Source of the DNA: Gemmatimonadales bacterium
GTDB lineage: Bacteria; Gemmatimonadota; Gemmatimonadetes; Gemmatimonadales; GWC2-71-9
Length of the DNA: 64,000 nucleotides
Direction: 5' to 3'
Assembly (NCBI GenBank): GCA_025934955.1
Contig: JAICWE010000012.1
Span: 1 to 64,000, forward strand
This document shows, in pieces, positions 9,181-16,995 of this stretch. Position 1 is the stretch's first letter. Each line of letters opens with the position of its first letter. A program made the position numbers and the translations under genes. The notes beneath the pieces were generated by a model, which made no database searches, was not told where the DNA came from, and worked only from the letters and a program-made list of their open reading frames with translations.

Positions 9181-9293
9181 GGGAACCTCACGGTGGGGGA
9201 GGGGGACGGTACCTGCCGCCACCACGTTAGCGCTCCGGCGGCGGACGCGATAGATGGCCGCGACCCGCCGCCGGCCTAACGCTCCGCCGTTTT

Positions 9294-9529
9294 TCACGAT
9301 TCATTCACGATCTCCCATCCCCGCCCCTGCCTCACATCGTCATCACGACGCCCGCTCCGGATGGTGAGCCCCCGGTTCATCACCGAGCCCATCGGGAACT
9401 TGTCGATGAACCCGCCATGATGGCGGTGGAAGTGATGCGGACGATGGCGTCGCGCGAGTTCAGGAGCTGCGGGTCGGGGACGTTCTCCACCCGGATGTCG
9501 CGCTTCCCCTCCCAGCAGGCGGCCTTCAC
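9294..9529 (-). pseudogene. Remnant of a zinc-dependent alcohol dehydrogenase (internal deletion and frameshift)
   Basis: A GTG at 9529, with GGAGG upstream and a GTGA overlap with the SRPBCC gene, opens a normal zinc ADH N-terminus (VKAACWEGKRDIRVENVPDP... to RITSTAI, about 37 residues). The sequence then passes straight into a different frame encoding what looks like the C-terminal part of the same family (GGFIDKFPMGSVMNRGLTI). The whole zinc-binding and Rossmann core, probably several hundred codons, is missing, and the junction near 9415 is out of frame. The N-terminal frame stops at 9380 and the C-terminal frame at 9294. The original was probably a glutathione-independent formaldehyde dehydrogenase-like ADH cotranscribed with the SRPBCC gene. 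Confidence 0.8.
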
Positions 9530-10524
9530 CGCGCACCTCCGCTCATCCGGGGCGGCAGCCCGATGCGCTCGGCCGGCGGCTGCGCGGCGTGCGGGCCGTG
9601 GTGCACGCTGGCGTCCGACCGGATCGGCTCGCCGGTTTCCATCACCTGCTTGAAGCGGCGCAGGTCGCGGGAGACCTGCTGCTGCGGCTCCTCGCCGAAG
9701 AGCTTGGCGATCGCGGCCGCGGCCGCACCGCCCGGCGGGTCGTAGCGGAGCTGGACGTGGACTTCGGTGCTCCCATTGGGGCCCCGCGCGAACCGCACGC
9801 TGCCCGCGTTGGGCACGTCGGCGTCCGGGAGCGAGCGCCACGCGATCAGCTCGTTCGGGCGCTCCTCGACGATCTCGGCGTTCCACTCGACGTCCCGGCC
9901 CGCGGGTGCGCGCGCCTTCCAGTGAGAGCGGCCGCCGCCCAGCTCCCGCACCGACTCGAGGTGGTCCATGAAGCGCGGCAGATTCTCGAGGTTGCGCCAG
10001 AAGGCGTACACCTCCTCGGCCGGCCGGCCGATGGTGACCACGCTGCTCACGTCGATGCCCTCGCCCGGTGCCACGCCGCGCTGCCGCTCCGGGCCCCCGT
10101 CCGACTCGCGGCTGAGCTGTCCCGCCGCGAGCACGTCCAGCAGACCCACACCGGCCACCGCCGCGGTCGCGGCAGCGAGCCGCGTCCGGTTGCTGCCATC
10201 GGCTCGGAACGCAGAGCCGAGCGCCGCAAGGTCCATCATGTCGCCGCCGACCCGCGACCACACCCAGCCGGACGACTGCGGCTTGCTCAGGATGCCGATG
10301 CCGCTGGTGATCTCCCGGATGCCGAATGCGAACATGGTGTTGCGGACACCGTCGCCGTCCTCCACGCCGATCATGCGGGCGAGCCGGTGGGGCATGGCGA
10401 TCTCGGCCAGGCCGAGTCCGATGCCGAACCAGCCGAGGCCGCGCGCCATCCGCTGGGTGTTCTGTCCGCCGGTGGTCGGCTGGTCCCACCCGGCCGCGGT
10501 CATGTCCTGTGCTACGGTCGCCAT
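9526..10524 (-). CDS. SRPBCC family protein with N-terminal membrane domain
   Basis: Protein of 332 aa from the ATG at 10524 (MATVAQDM), which has GGAGGAGCG directly upstream; a longer frame to 10587 is unlikely. Residues about 25-130 form a hydrophobic domain with several short membrane segments of the DUF4267-like kind (GLGWFGIGLGLAEIAMPHRL). Residues about 150-285 are an SRPBCC/START-like ligand-binding domain beginning SSVVTIGRPAEEVYAFWRNL, with RFMDHLESV and ELIAWRSLPDADVPNAGSV. Such two-part proteins often precede a zinc alcohol dehydrogenase, and exactly that gene follows here, but decayed. The ligand is unknown. Confidence 0.82.
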   Translation of the reverse strand: MATVAQDMTAAGWDQPTTGGQNTQRMARGLGWFGIGLGLAEIAMPHRLARMIGVEDGDGVRNTMFAFGIREITSGIGILSKPQSSGWVWSRVGGDMMDLAALGSAFRADGSNRTRLAAATAAVAGVGLLDVLAAGQLSRESDGGPERQRGVAPGEGIDVSSVVTIGRPAEEVYAFWRNLENLPRFMDHLESVRELGGGRSHWKARAPAGRDVEWNAEIVEERPNELIAWRSLPDADVPNAGSVRFARGPNGSTEVHVQLRYDPPGGAAAAAIAKLFGEEPQQQVSRDLRRFKQVMETGEPIRSDASVHHGPHAAQPPAERIGLPPRMSGGAR

Positions 10525-10703
10525 CGCTCCTCCTCCGTTGCTGCGATTCCATGAGCCCGCCGCTGTGCGAGCGCTGCGCGACCACATACCGCACCGACGC
10601 GCGCGGGGCGGTGAGCGCGGTCACCGGCGGACGTCGCTCCGGCGGGTTGCGCCCCCGTCGAGGCGCCGTGATGCTTCACTTCCCTTGAGCCGTGGAGACC
10701 ACC

Positions 10704-11255
10704 ATGCCCGCTACCGGCGCGAATCCCACCCGACACACCGTCGCGGTCCGCGCACCGGATCCGCCGCGCAACGGCGCCCGAATGACGCTCACCAGCGCCA
10801 CCTTCCAGCCGGACGGCAGCCTGCCGCGCGGGACGGCGTTCGACGGGTGCGGCGGCGAGAACCGGTCACCCGATCTGTCATGGAGCGGTTTCCCCGACGA
10901 GACGCGCGGCTTCGCGCTCACGCTGTTCGACCCGGACGCGCCGACCGGCTCGGGGTTCTGGCACTGGGTGCTCTCGGGCATTCCGGCCAACGTGACGAAG
11001 CTGGAGCCGGGCGAAGGGCAGAGCGGGACGGCGGGCGACGGCACGGCGGGCTTCAACGACTACGGCGCTCACGGCTACGGCGGCCCCTGCCCGCCGCCGG
11101 GCGACGGACCCCACCGCTATGTCTTCACGATCTACGCGCTGGACGTGCCGACGCTCGACGGCGCGGGCCGGGACACGACCGGGGCGAAGCTGAATTTCCT
11201 CATGCGGGGGCACGTGCTCGCGACCGGCACGCTCACGGGACGCTACAGCCGCTGA
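10704..11255 (+). CDS. YbhB/YbcL family PEBP-like protein
   Basis: Protein of 183 aa of the phosphatidylethanolamine-binding protein fold (Raf kinase inhibitor-like). The ligand-pocket signatures are LFDPDAPTGSGFWHWVL and GYGGPCPPPGDGPHRYVFTIYAL. No signal peptide is apparent, so it is probably cytoplasmic. The ATG at 10704 has GGAG six bases upstream; a GTG at 10692 would overlap that ribosome binding site. It is divergent from the SRPBCC gene with a 179-base spacer and is followed after 16 bases by the K+ channel gene. The physiological role of bacterial YbhB proteins is not established. Confidence 0.9.
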   Translation: MPATGANPTRHTVAVRAPDPPRNGARMTLTSATFQPDGSLPRGTAFDGCGGENRSPDLSWSGFPDETRGFALTLFDPDAPTGSGFWHWVLSGIPANVTKLEPGEGQSGTAGDGTAGFNDYGAHGYGGPCPPPGDGPHRYVFTIYALDVPTLDGAGRDTTGAKLNFLMRGHVLATGTLTGRYSR

Positions 11256-11271
11256 CCGCCGCGCGAAAACC

Positions 11272-12234
11272 ATGGGTGCGCGTCTGCTGGTCGGCCTCGG
11301 AATCGTGCTGCTGCTCGCGGCGATGGTGGACGTATTCCTCACCGTCTTCTCCCCCGCCGCGTACGGCGGCCCCATCACCCGCCGGCAGAATCGTCTCCTC
11401 TGGCGCGCCTTCCGGCTGCTGGCGAGCCGGGCGCGGCAACGCACCCGGGATCGGTGGCTCGCGCTCGCCGCGCCGGTCATGGCCATCGCGACGCTCGGCC
11501 TGTGGCTGCTCCTCGTCATCGTCGGCTTCGGACTGATCTACCGGCCGTGGATCACCACATTCCTGGTTTCTCCAGGACATCTCCGCGGCGAGTGGACCGA
11601 GGCGCTGCTCTTCAGCGGACAGACCGCGACGACGCTCGGCCTGGGCGACGTGGTGCCGGATCTCATCGCGCTGCGGTTCGTGTCGGTCGCGGAGGCGGCG
11701 ACCGGGTTCGCGCTGGTCACCGCCGTACTCGGGTACATCCTCTCGATTTCGCAGGCCGGCCGCGCCATGGCGACGCTCGCGCTCGACATCGCGGCGCACT
11801 TCGATGGCGAGAACGCCCCCGAGAAGCTGATGTCCCGCATGGGCGACGCCGCTCAGGCCTCCGCATGGGGCCAATGGTCCGAGAGTGCCGCCCGGGCGCT
11901 GCTGCAGAGCTGGGTCGCGCATACCCGCTACCCGATTCTGCTCTACTATCACCCGGACCAGCGCGGCGAAGCCCTGACCGTGCAGCTCGGCTCGCTGCTC
12001 CGGTTCCAGCGCGCCGTGCGCGATGCGCCCGCCGGTACGCTGGTCCGACACCCCGGCGTCCAGGCGCTGTCGCGCGCGATCGACTGGTACGTGCTCGCGG
12101 TGGACCGCTATTTCGTGCCGGGCGGCGGAGGGGACGACCGACGGGATGGAGACGGCGGTGAGGCGAACCCCATCGCCGTGGGGGAGGCGTACGCCCGCCT
12201 GCTGGAGCATACCGCCTACGGCGAGCAGCAGTAG
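11272..12234 (+). CDS. Potassium channel family protein (two-TM pore)
   Basis: Protein of 320 aa. Three hydrophobic segments (about residues 3-27, 66-92 and 138-158) flank a pore helix and a selectivity-filter sequence TLGLGDVVPD (121-130), a variant of the TxGYGD potassium filter with Leu for Tyr. The cytoplasmic C-terminus (about 165-320) has no RCK/TrkA domain that I recognise. The protein is likely an inner-membrane K+-permeable channel, but the filter variant makes selectivity uncertain. It may be cotranscribed with the PEBP gene. Confidence 0.8.
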   Translation: MGARLLVGLGIVLLLAAMVDVFLTVFSPAAYGGPITRRQNRLLWRAFRLLASRARQRTRDRWLALAAPVMAIATLGLWLLLVIVGFGLIYRPWITTFLVSPGHLRGEWTEALLFSGQTATTLGLGDVVPDLIALRFVSVAEAATGFALVTAVLGYILSISQAGRAMATLALDIAAHFDGENAPEKLMSRMGDAAQASAWGQWSESAARALLQSWVAHTRYPILLYYHPDQRGEALTVQLGSLLRFQRAVRDAPAGTLVRHPGVQALSRAIDWYVLAVDRYFVPGGGGDDRRDGDGGEANPIAVGEAYARLLEHTAYGEQQ

Positions 12235-12290
12235 CACCGACCGTGGCGCTCGTCACCGCGCGCCGCCGCGGCGCGCGCAACGCTCAACCG

Positions 12291-13268
12291 ATGACGAAGG
12301 CCGCCCACAAGTCGCGCTGGCGCTGGCTCGGTGTCGCGATCGGCGTGCTGCTCTTTGCCGGCGCGGTGTACGTCCTCTACACCGAGCTGCGCGAGCATCC
12401 GTGGCGCGAGGTCGCGGCGCAGCTCCGCAGCCTGCCGCGCATGCGACTCTGGCTCGCGCTCGCCGCCACGGTGCTCGGGTATCTCGCGCTCACCGGGTAC
12501 GACGCGCTCTCCCTGATCCAGCTCGGGCATCGCCTGCCGTATCGCTGCGTCGCCTACGCCGCGTTTCTGGGCTACGCCTTCGCCAACAGTCTCCCGCTCT
12601 CGGTCGTCACCGGCGCATCGGTGCGCTACCGGATGTACTCGGCCTGGGGTCTGTCGTCGCAGGAAGCGGCGCGGGTGATCACGCTCAACACGGTGACCTA
12701 CGTCGTCGGCCTGCTGGCGGCAGCGGGGGTCGCGTTCGTCATCCAGCCGGTGATGGTGCCCGGATTCCTCCGGCTGCCGCTCCACTCGGCCCGGCCGTTC
12801 GGCTTCGTCTGCCTCGCGGTGGTCGCGGCGTACGTCGCGTGGAGCGCCCGCGGCGGACGGCCGCTCAGCATCGGCAAGTGGGAGCTCCCGCGGCCGACGC
12901 CGAAGCTCGCGGTGGCCCAGATCGTCGTCTCCTGTCTCGACTGGGGACTCTCGGGCGCGGCCCTGTACGTCCTCTTGCCGCACACGGTCCCGTTCCACGT
13001 CTTCTTCGCGATCTTCCTCCTGGGCCAGATCGCGTCGCTGGTGGCGCAGATCCCCGCCGGGCTCGGGATCTTCGAGGCCGTGATGCTCTGGGGCATGTCG
13101 CCAGCCGTTCCCGCCGCGGCAATGGTGGTGGGGCTGGTCGGCTACCGGGTCATCTACTTTCTTCTACCACTCGTCATCGCGGCGACGATCTGGGCAGTAC
13201 GGGAAGGGCGCGGATGGCTGCGGCGGCGGCGGGAGCACCGGCGGCCGGCGCCTGCCCGGGCGGCGTAA
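12291..13268 (+). CDS. Lysylphosphatidylglycerol synthase TM-like (UPF0104) membrane protein
   Basis: Protein of 325 aa from the ATG at 12291; a GTG at 12243 would add 16 basic residues and neither start has a clear ribosome binding site. It has about eight transmembrane segments and family landmarks FANSLPLSVVTGASVRYRMY and AQIPAGLGIFEAVMLW. This matches the flippase-like membrane half of MprF/LPG synthase without the soluble synthase domain. Related proteins are thought to move lipids or lipid-linked molecules, but the substrate is unknown. A second member of the family is encoded at 35084-36133. Confidence 0.82.
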   Translation: MTKAAHKSRWRWLGVAIGVLLFAGAVYVLYTELREHPWREVAAQLRSLPRMRLWLALAATVLGYLALTGYDALSLIQLGHRLPYRCVAYAAFLGYAFANSLPLSVVTGASVRYRMYSAWGLSSQEAARVITLNTVTYVVGLLAAAGVAFVIQPVMVPGFLRLPLHSARPFGFVCLAVVAAYVAWSARGGRPLSIGKWELPRPTPKLAVAQIVVSCLDWGLSGAALYVLLPHTVPFHVFFAIFLLGQIASLVAQIPAGLGIFEAVMLWGMSPAVPAAAMVVGLVGYRVIYFLLPLVIAATIWAVREGRGWLRRRREHRRPAPARAA

Positions 13269-13561
13269 TGGCGCGTCGGCCGATGGGGCGTGGGCCGAGG
13301 CGGGAGCGGTCACCCTGGCGCCTCGCGTCCATCGGAGCGCTCGACCTGCCGCCGCGGTTCTCCCCGCTCGCGCCGCCGCGGCTGGTGCTCAGGATTCCGC
13401 CGTGGCCGGGTGACCCGGTGGTGCCGGCGTGCCCCGAGCCGGTGCGGCTGCTGCGGAAGCCGCGGCCTGCCCCGAAGGCGGCGGGGAGGCGTCGGGAATA
13501 AGCGCGGCGGTTCGTCGCTCCAGCCCTGGGAGACCATCCGATCACCTCATCGAGGCGAGGC
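13269..13561 (+). other. Spacer with a doubtful 77-codon Pro/Arg-rich frame
   Basis: Between the flippase-like gene and the sigma factor there is an open frame from 13268 to 13501 starting at an ATG that overlaps the upstream stop (TAATG). Its product would be extremely rich in Pro and Arg and resembles no family I know; high GC alone can keep such a frame open. I see no clear promoter or terminator in the stretch. Treat as non-coding unless homologues are found. Confidence 0.3.
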
Positions 13562-14080
13562 GTGGACAGCGACGACCCGGGCCGATTCGAAGAGCAGATG
13601 CTGCCGCATCTCGGCGCGGCGTACACGCTCGCGCGCTACCTGCTGCGCGAACCCGCCGATGCCGACGACGCGGTGCAGGAGGCGTATCTCCAGGCGGTAC
13701 GCCGCTTCGAGACCTTCCGCGGCGACAACGCGCGTGCCTGGCTGCTCACCATCGTCCGCCGCACCTGTTACGCCTGGGCCGATCGCGAGCGCCGCTACGA
13801 CTCGGACGAGTCGCTGCTCGACGATCTCGCCGCCCCCGGCGACGAGCCCGATTTGGCGCTGATCCGCGACGAGGTGCGGAGCGGCGTCGGCCGCGCGGTG
13901 GATCGGCTGCCGCTGGCGTTTCGCGAAGTGGTCGTGCTGCGCGAAATCCAGGAGCTCTCCTACAAGGAGATCGCGGACGTCACCGGCGTTCCGGTCGGCA
14001 CGGTGATGTCGCGGCTGGCGCGCGCGCGGCGGCGGCTGCTCGGCGCGCTCACCGCCGAGGGAATGCGAGGCGACGGATGA
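13562..14080 (+). CDS. ECF-type RNA polymerase sigma factor
   Basis: Protein of 172 aa. Region 2 holds RYLLREPADADDAVQEAYLQ and the DNA-melting segment around FETFRGDNARAWLLTIVRR; region 4 is a helix-turn-helix in LSYKEIADVTGVPVGTVMSR. Length and order fit a group 4 (extracytoplasmic function) sigma factor that redirects RNA polymerase in response to envelope signals. The start is GTG at 13562. The stop overlaps the anti-sigma gene (ATGA), the usual arrangement. The downstream exported metallophosphoesterase and cupredoxin are natural candidates for its regulon, but no matching promoter pair was identified. Confidence 0.92.
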   Translation: MDSDDPGRFEEQMLPHLGAAYTLARYLLREPADADDAVQEAYLQAVRRFETFRGDNARAWLLTIVRRTCYAWADRERRYDSDESLLDDLAAPGDEPDLALIRDEVRSGVGRAVDRLPLAFREVVVLREIQELSYKEIADVTGVPVGTVMSRLARARRRLLGALTAEGMRGDG

Positions 14081-14847
14081 AGTGCGACCAGGCGGGACGC
14101 GACCAGCTGCACGCCTTTGCCGACGGCGAGCTGAGCGAGGCCGACGAGCGGCACTGGGAGGCGCACCTGCGTGAGTGCGCGGAGTGCCGCGCGGAGCTCG
14201 AGCGGCTGCGGGCGCTCCGCGAGGCGATCCGGACCCGGCTTCCGCTGCGGGAGCCGCCTCGCCAGCTGCGAGACGACGTGCGCCGTGCGGTGCGCGCGGA
14301 GCGGGGCCGGCGCGCGGTGGCGCGGCCGCGGCGCGGACGCTGGCTCGCGCTCGCGGCGACGGTGTGCATCGCCGTCGGCGCCGGCTCGTGGACGCTCGGC
14401 CGCGAAGCGGCAATGCGCGACACGCTCGCCGGTGACGTCGTCGCCGGGCACCTGCGCTCGCTTCAGCTCGAGCACCTGGTGGACATCACGTCGTCGGAGC
14501 ACCATGTGGTGAAGCCCTGGTTCGCCGGGAAGGTGGAGTTCTCGCCGCCGGTGCCCGATCTCGCCGCCGAGGGCTACCCGTTGCTCGGCGCGCGGCTCGA
14601 CTTCATCGCCGGTCAGCCGGTGGCCGCGCTGGTCTACGGCCGGCGCGAGCATCGCGTCAACCTGTTCGTATGGCCCGGCTCGGCGGGCTGCACTGAAGAC
14701 GGCGCGCTGGTGCGCCGCGGCATCAACGTGGTGCACGGGCGCGCGGCGGGCATGGAGCTGTGGGCGGTATCCGATCTCAATGCCGCCGAGCTGAGCGATC
14801 TGGTACGCCGCTGGGAGCAGGCCGCGACCGACGGAGGCTGCCGCTGA
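14077..14847 (+). CDS. Membrane anti-sigma factor with zinc-finger (ZAS) domain
   Basis: Protein of 256 aa. The cytoplasmic N-terminus carries the zinc-binding anti-sigma motif HLRECAEC (HxxxCxxC) around residues 29-36, followed by basic helices, one transmembrane segment (LALAATVCIAVGAGSWTL) and a periplasmic domain of about 150 residues. It is translationally coupled to the ECF sigma factor at 13562. The topology implies that an envelope signal releases the sigma factor. The periplasmic part resembles that of other RsiW/ChrR-like anti-sigma factors only loosely, and the signal is unknown. Confidence 0.9.
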   Translation: MKCDQAGRDQLHAFADGELSEADERHWEAHLRECAECRAELERLRALREAIRTRLPLREPPRQLRDDVRRAVRAERGRRAVARPRRGRWLALAATVCIAVGAGSWTLGREAAMRDTLAGDVVAGHLRSLQLEHLVDITSSEHHVVKPWFAGKVEFSPPVPDLAAEGYPLLGARLDFIAGQPVAALVYGRREHRVNLFVWPGSAGCTEDGALVRRGINVVHGRAAGMELWAVSDLNAAELSDLVRRWEQAATDGGCR

Positions 14848-14939
14848 ACCGCTGACTCGCTGGCCGGGAATAGACGGCGCGGCGCGGCGCTCAATGCAGA
14901 GGAGCGCGCGACGACACCGAACCCGGGAGACCCAGCGAG

Positions 14940-16220
14940 ATGAGCGACGCAATTCTGCACGATCACAACCAGGACGGTGTGGACCGCCGCGGCTTCCTCA
15001 AGTGCATGGCGTGGGCCGGCACCGGCATGCTGTGGGCGGTGCAGGGCGGGGTGCTCCGCTCGATCCCGCTCAACGGACTCGGCGTCGGCGCCCTCAAAGG
15101 CGAGCTCTTCTTCGCCCAGATCAGCGACAGCCACATCGGATTCTCCAAGGACGCCAACCCCGACGTCACCGCAACCCTCCAGGCCGCGGTGGACCGGCTG
15201 AACGCGCTGCCCGAGCGCCCCGCCTTCGTCCTCCATACCGGCGACATCTCCCAGCTCTCCAGGCCGAGCGAGTTCGACACCGCCGAGCAGGTCGTCGGCG
15301 GCATCCGCACCGGGCGCGTCTTCTACGTGCCGGGCGAGCACGACGTGCTGAGCGACAACGGCAAGCAGTACCTCGACCGCTTCGGCCGGAAGAGCCAGGG
15401 CGACGGCTGGTACAGCATGGACCATGGCGGCGTGCACTTCGTCGGGCTGGTCAACGTGCTCAACCTCAAGGCCGGCGGGCTCGGCAACCTCGGCGCGACG
15501 CAGCTCGCGTGGCTCAGGAAGGATCTCGCGCGACACTCGAACAGCACGCCCATCGTCGTCTTTGCCCACATCCCGCTGTGGAGCGTCTATCCGGACTGGG
15601 GCTGGGGCACCGATGACAGCGAACAGGCGCTGGCGCTGCTCCGGCGCTTCGGATCGGTGACGGTGTTGAACGGCCACATCCATCAGGTGATGCAGAAGGT
15701 CGAGGGGAACATCGCGTTCCATACGGCGATGTCCACCGCGTTTCCGCAGCCGGCGCCGGGCACGGCCCCATCACCGGGGCCGCTCAAGGTCGAGCCGGCG
15801 CGACTCCGCTCGCTGCTCGGCACGGCGAGCGTGACATTTCACCAGGGCCAGCACGCGCTCGCGGTGGTGGACTCGGCACTCGCGGCGGGAACGCCGTCGA
15901 GCGGCGCGGCGGTGAACGGCGCGCTTGCCGCGCCGGCGGCGCGCCGGGACACCGTCATCGCCGCCGGCGACGCGCGGGTGATCCGGATCGACAATTTCAA
16001 CTTCACGCCGCCGGAGCTCCGGATTCCCCGGGGGAGCAAGGTGCTCTGGGCCAATGCCGACGACGTGCCACACCTGATCGTGAGCGCGGACGGTCGCTTC
16101 CCGTCCTCCCGAGCGCTCGACACCAACGACCAGTACACCCTCACGCTCGACCGGCCCGGCAGCTATCCGTACTTCTGCCAGCTGCACCCGAAGATGACCG
16201 GCCGGATCATCGTCGAATAG
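14940..16220 (+). CDS. Tat-exported metallophosphoesterase fused to a C-terminal cupredoxin
   Basis: Protein of 426 aa. The N-terminus has a twin-arginine motif (DRRGFLK, residues 15-21). A calcineurin-like phosphoesterase domain follows (about 55-270) with its metal ligands in QISDSHIGF, LHTGDISQL, VPGEHD (GNHD variant), FAHIPLW and NGHIHQV. After a linker rich in Ala, residues about 340-426 form a plastocyanin-like cupredoxin with type 1 copper ligands His (VPHLIV), Cys and His (FCQLHP) and Met (KMTG). Predicted periplasmic. It follows the sigma/anti-sigma pair by 92 bases and precedes a second cupredoxin. The fusion implies that phosphoester hydrolysis and copper/electron chemistry work together; the substrate is unknown. 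Confidence 0.85.
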   Translation: MSDAILHDHNQDGVDRRGFLKCMAWAGTGMLWAVQGGVLRSIPLNGLGVGALKGELFFAQISDSHIGFSKDANPDVTATLQAAVDRLNALPERPAFVLHTGDISQLSRPSEFDTAEQVVGGIRTGRVFYVPGEHDVLSDNGKQYLDRFGRKSQGDGWYSMDHGGVHFVGLVNVLNLKAGGLGNLGATQLAWLRKDLARHSNSTPIVVFAHIPLWSVYPDWGWGTDDSEQALALLRRFGSVTVLNGHIHQVMQKVEGNIAFHTAMSTAFPQPAPGTAPSPGPLKVEPARLRSLLGTASVTFHQGQHALAVVDSALAAGTPSSGAAVNGALAAPAARRDTVIAAGDARVIRIDNFNFTPPELRIPRGSKVLWANADDVPHLIVSADGRFPSSRALDTNDQYTLTLDRPGSYPYFCQLHPKMTGRIIVE

Positions 16221-16340
16221 CGGGCGCGGTCGCGGTCGCGCTCCCCGCGCGCAAGTCGGCGCGCGACGTACAAGACGATGGCGCCGACACGGCCTAGCGT
16301 GGTCGGGAAGTGTGACCGGAGACTCTAATTGAGAGGCAGC

Positions 16341-16832
16341 ATGCTGAGACATCCGTTGCCGGCGCTCGCCGGCCTTCTGCTCGGGGCGCTCGCGGCCTGC
16401 TCGGGGAGTAGCCAGCCGACGACCCCGAGCCAGCCGGCGACCCCGAGCCAGCCCGCCAACCCGAGCCAGCCGGGTGGTGGAACCGCGCAAGTCGCTGTGA
16501 TGAACAACTTCTATCAACCCGCCAACCTTTCGGTCGCTGCGGGCACCGCGGTCACCTGGACCTGGGCGTCGGGCGGTGTATCGCATAGCGTCACCTTCGA
16601 CGACGGCTCGGGCGGCTCCGCGATCCAGGGCGCAGGCACCTTCAGCCATACCTTCAGCACGGCGGGCACGTTCGCCTACCACTGTCTCGTGCATGGCCAG
16701 GCGATGGCCGGCACGGTGACCGTCGGCGCGGCCTCGACGACAGGCAGCGGGAGCACGAGCGGCAGCACGACCGGCGCGACCGGCACGATGACGCCGAGCA
16801 ACCCCTACGGGATGATGGTGACAGGCCACTGA
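16341..16832 (+). CDS. Cupredoxin lipoprotein with Ser-Gln-Pro repeat linker
   Basis: Protein of 163 aa from the ATG at 16341 with GAGAGG upstream. The signal peptide ends in a lipobox (LAAC). The mature N-terminus is a linker of three SQP(T/A)(T/N)P hexapeptides plus a partial copy. A plastocyanin/azurin-type domain follows with type 1 copper ligands His (SHSVTF), Cys and His (HCLVHG) and Met (QAM). The C-terminal tail is rich in Gly, Ser and Thr. It probably sits on the outside of the cytoplasmic or inner face of the outer membrane as a small electron carrier, perhaps a partner of the preceding fusion protein. A terminator follows. Confidence 0.85.
   Translation: MLRHPLPALAGLLLGALAACSGSSQPTTPSQPATPSQPANPSQPGGGTAQVAVMNNFYQPANLSVAAGTAVTWTWASGGVSHSVTFDDGSGGSAIQGAGTFSHTFSTAGTFAYHCLVHGQAMAGTVTVGAASTTGSGSTSGSTTGATGTMTPSNPYGMMVTGH
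16410..16472 (+). repeat. 18-bp tandem repeat inside the cupredoxin lipoprotein gene
   Basis: Three in-frame 18-base units (16410-16427, 16428-16445, 16446-16463) plus a 9-base partial copy encode the SQPxxP linker. The units differ by a few bases, so this is a coding microsatellite-like linker that could vary in copy number between strains. Confidence 0.8.
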
Positions 16833-16855
16833 GAGGAACTGCGGGGCTTGCCGCC

Positions 16856-16881
16856 AGGGGTCTTCCTCCGGGGAGGCCCCT
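16856..16881 (+). terminator. Intrinsic terminator after the cupredoxin lipoprotein
   Basis: A hairpin with AGGGG(T)C...GAGGCCCCT arms (two G-T pairs allowed) is followed by TTTCGCTTTT. It ends the 13562-16832 sigma/cupredoxin cluster and isolates it from the AraC gene. Confidence 0.7.
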
Positions 16882-16995
16882 TTCGCTTTTGGCGGCTCGG
16901 CGGCCTCTTCCATGACAGGCGTGCGATGTGCCGGGCGGTCGTCGTCCTCAAGGGGTCCTGCCGTAAGTCCATCACGTCCGGCGAGGGGAACAGGC

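Noticed and set aside
13268-13501. A 77-codon gene after the flippase-like protein
   Set aside because: The Pro/Arg-rich product has no recognisable features, and the frame is readily explained by GC content. Listed only as a doubtful spacer.
16316-16332. GTGACCGGAGACTC upstream of the cupredoxin lipoprotein as a CRP-like site
   Set aside because: The second arm has two mismatches and no symmetry beyond chance.
16410-16472. Tandem repeats as a CRISPR or mobile-element trace
   Set aside because: The units are contiguous, in frame and encode a Pro-rich linker; there are no spacers and no cas genes.
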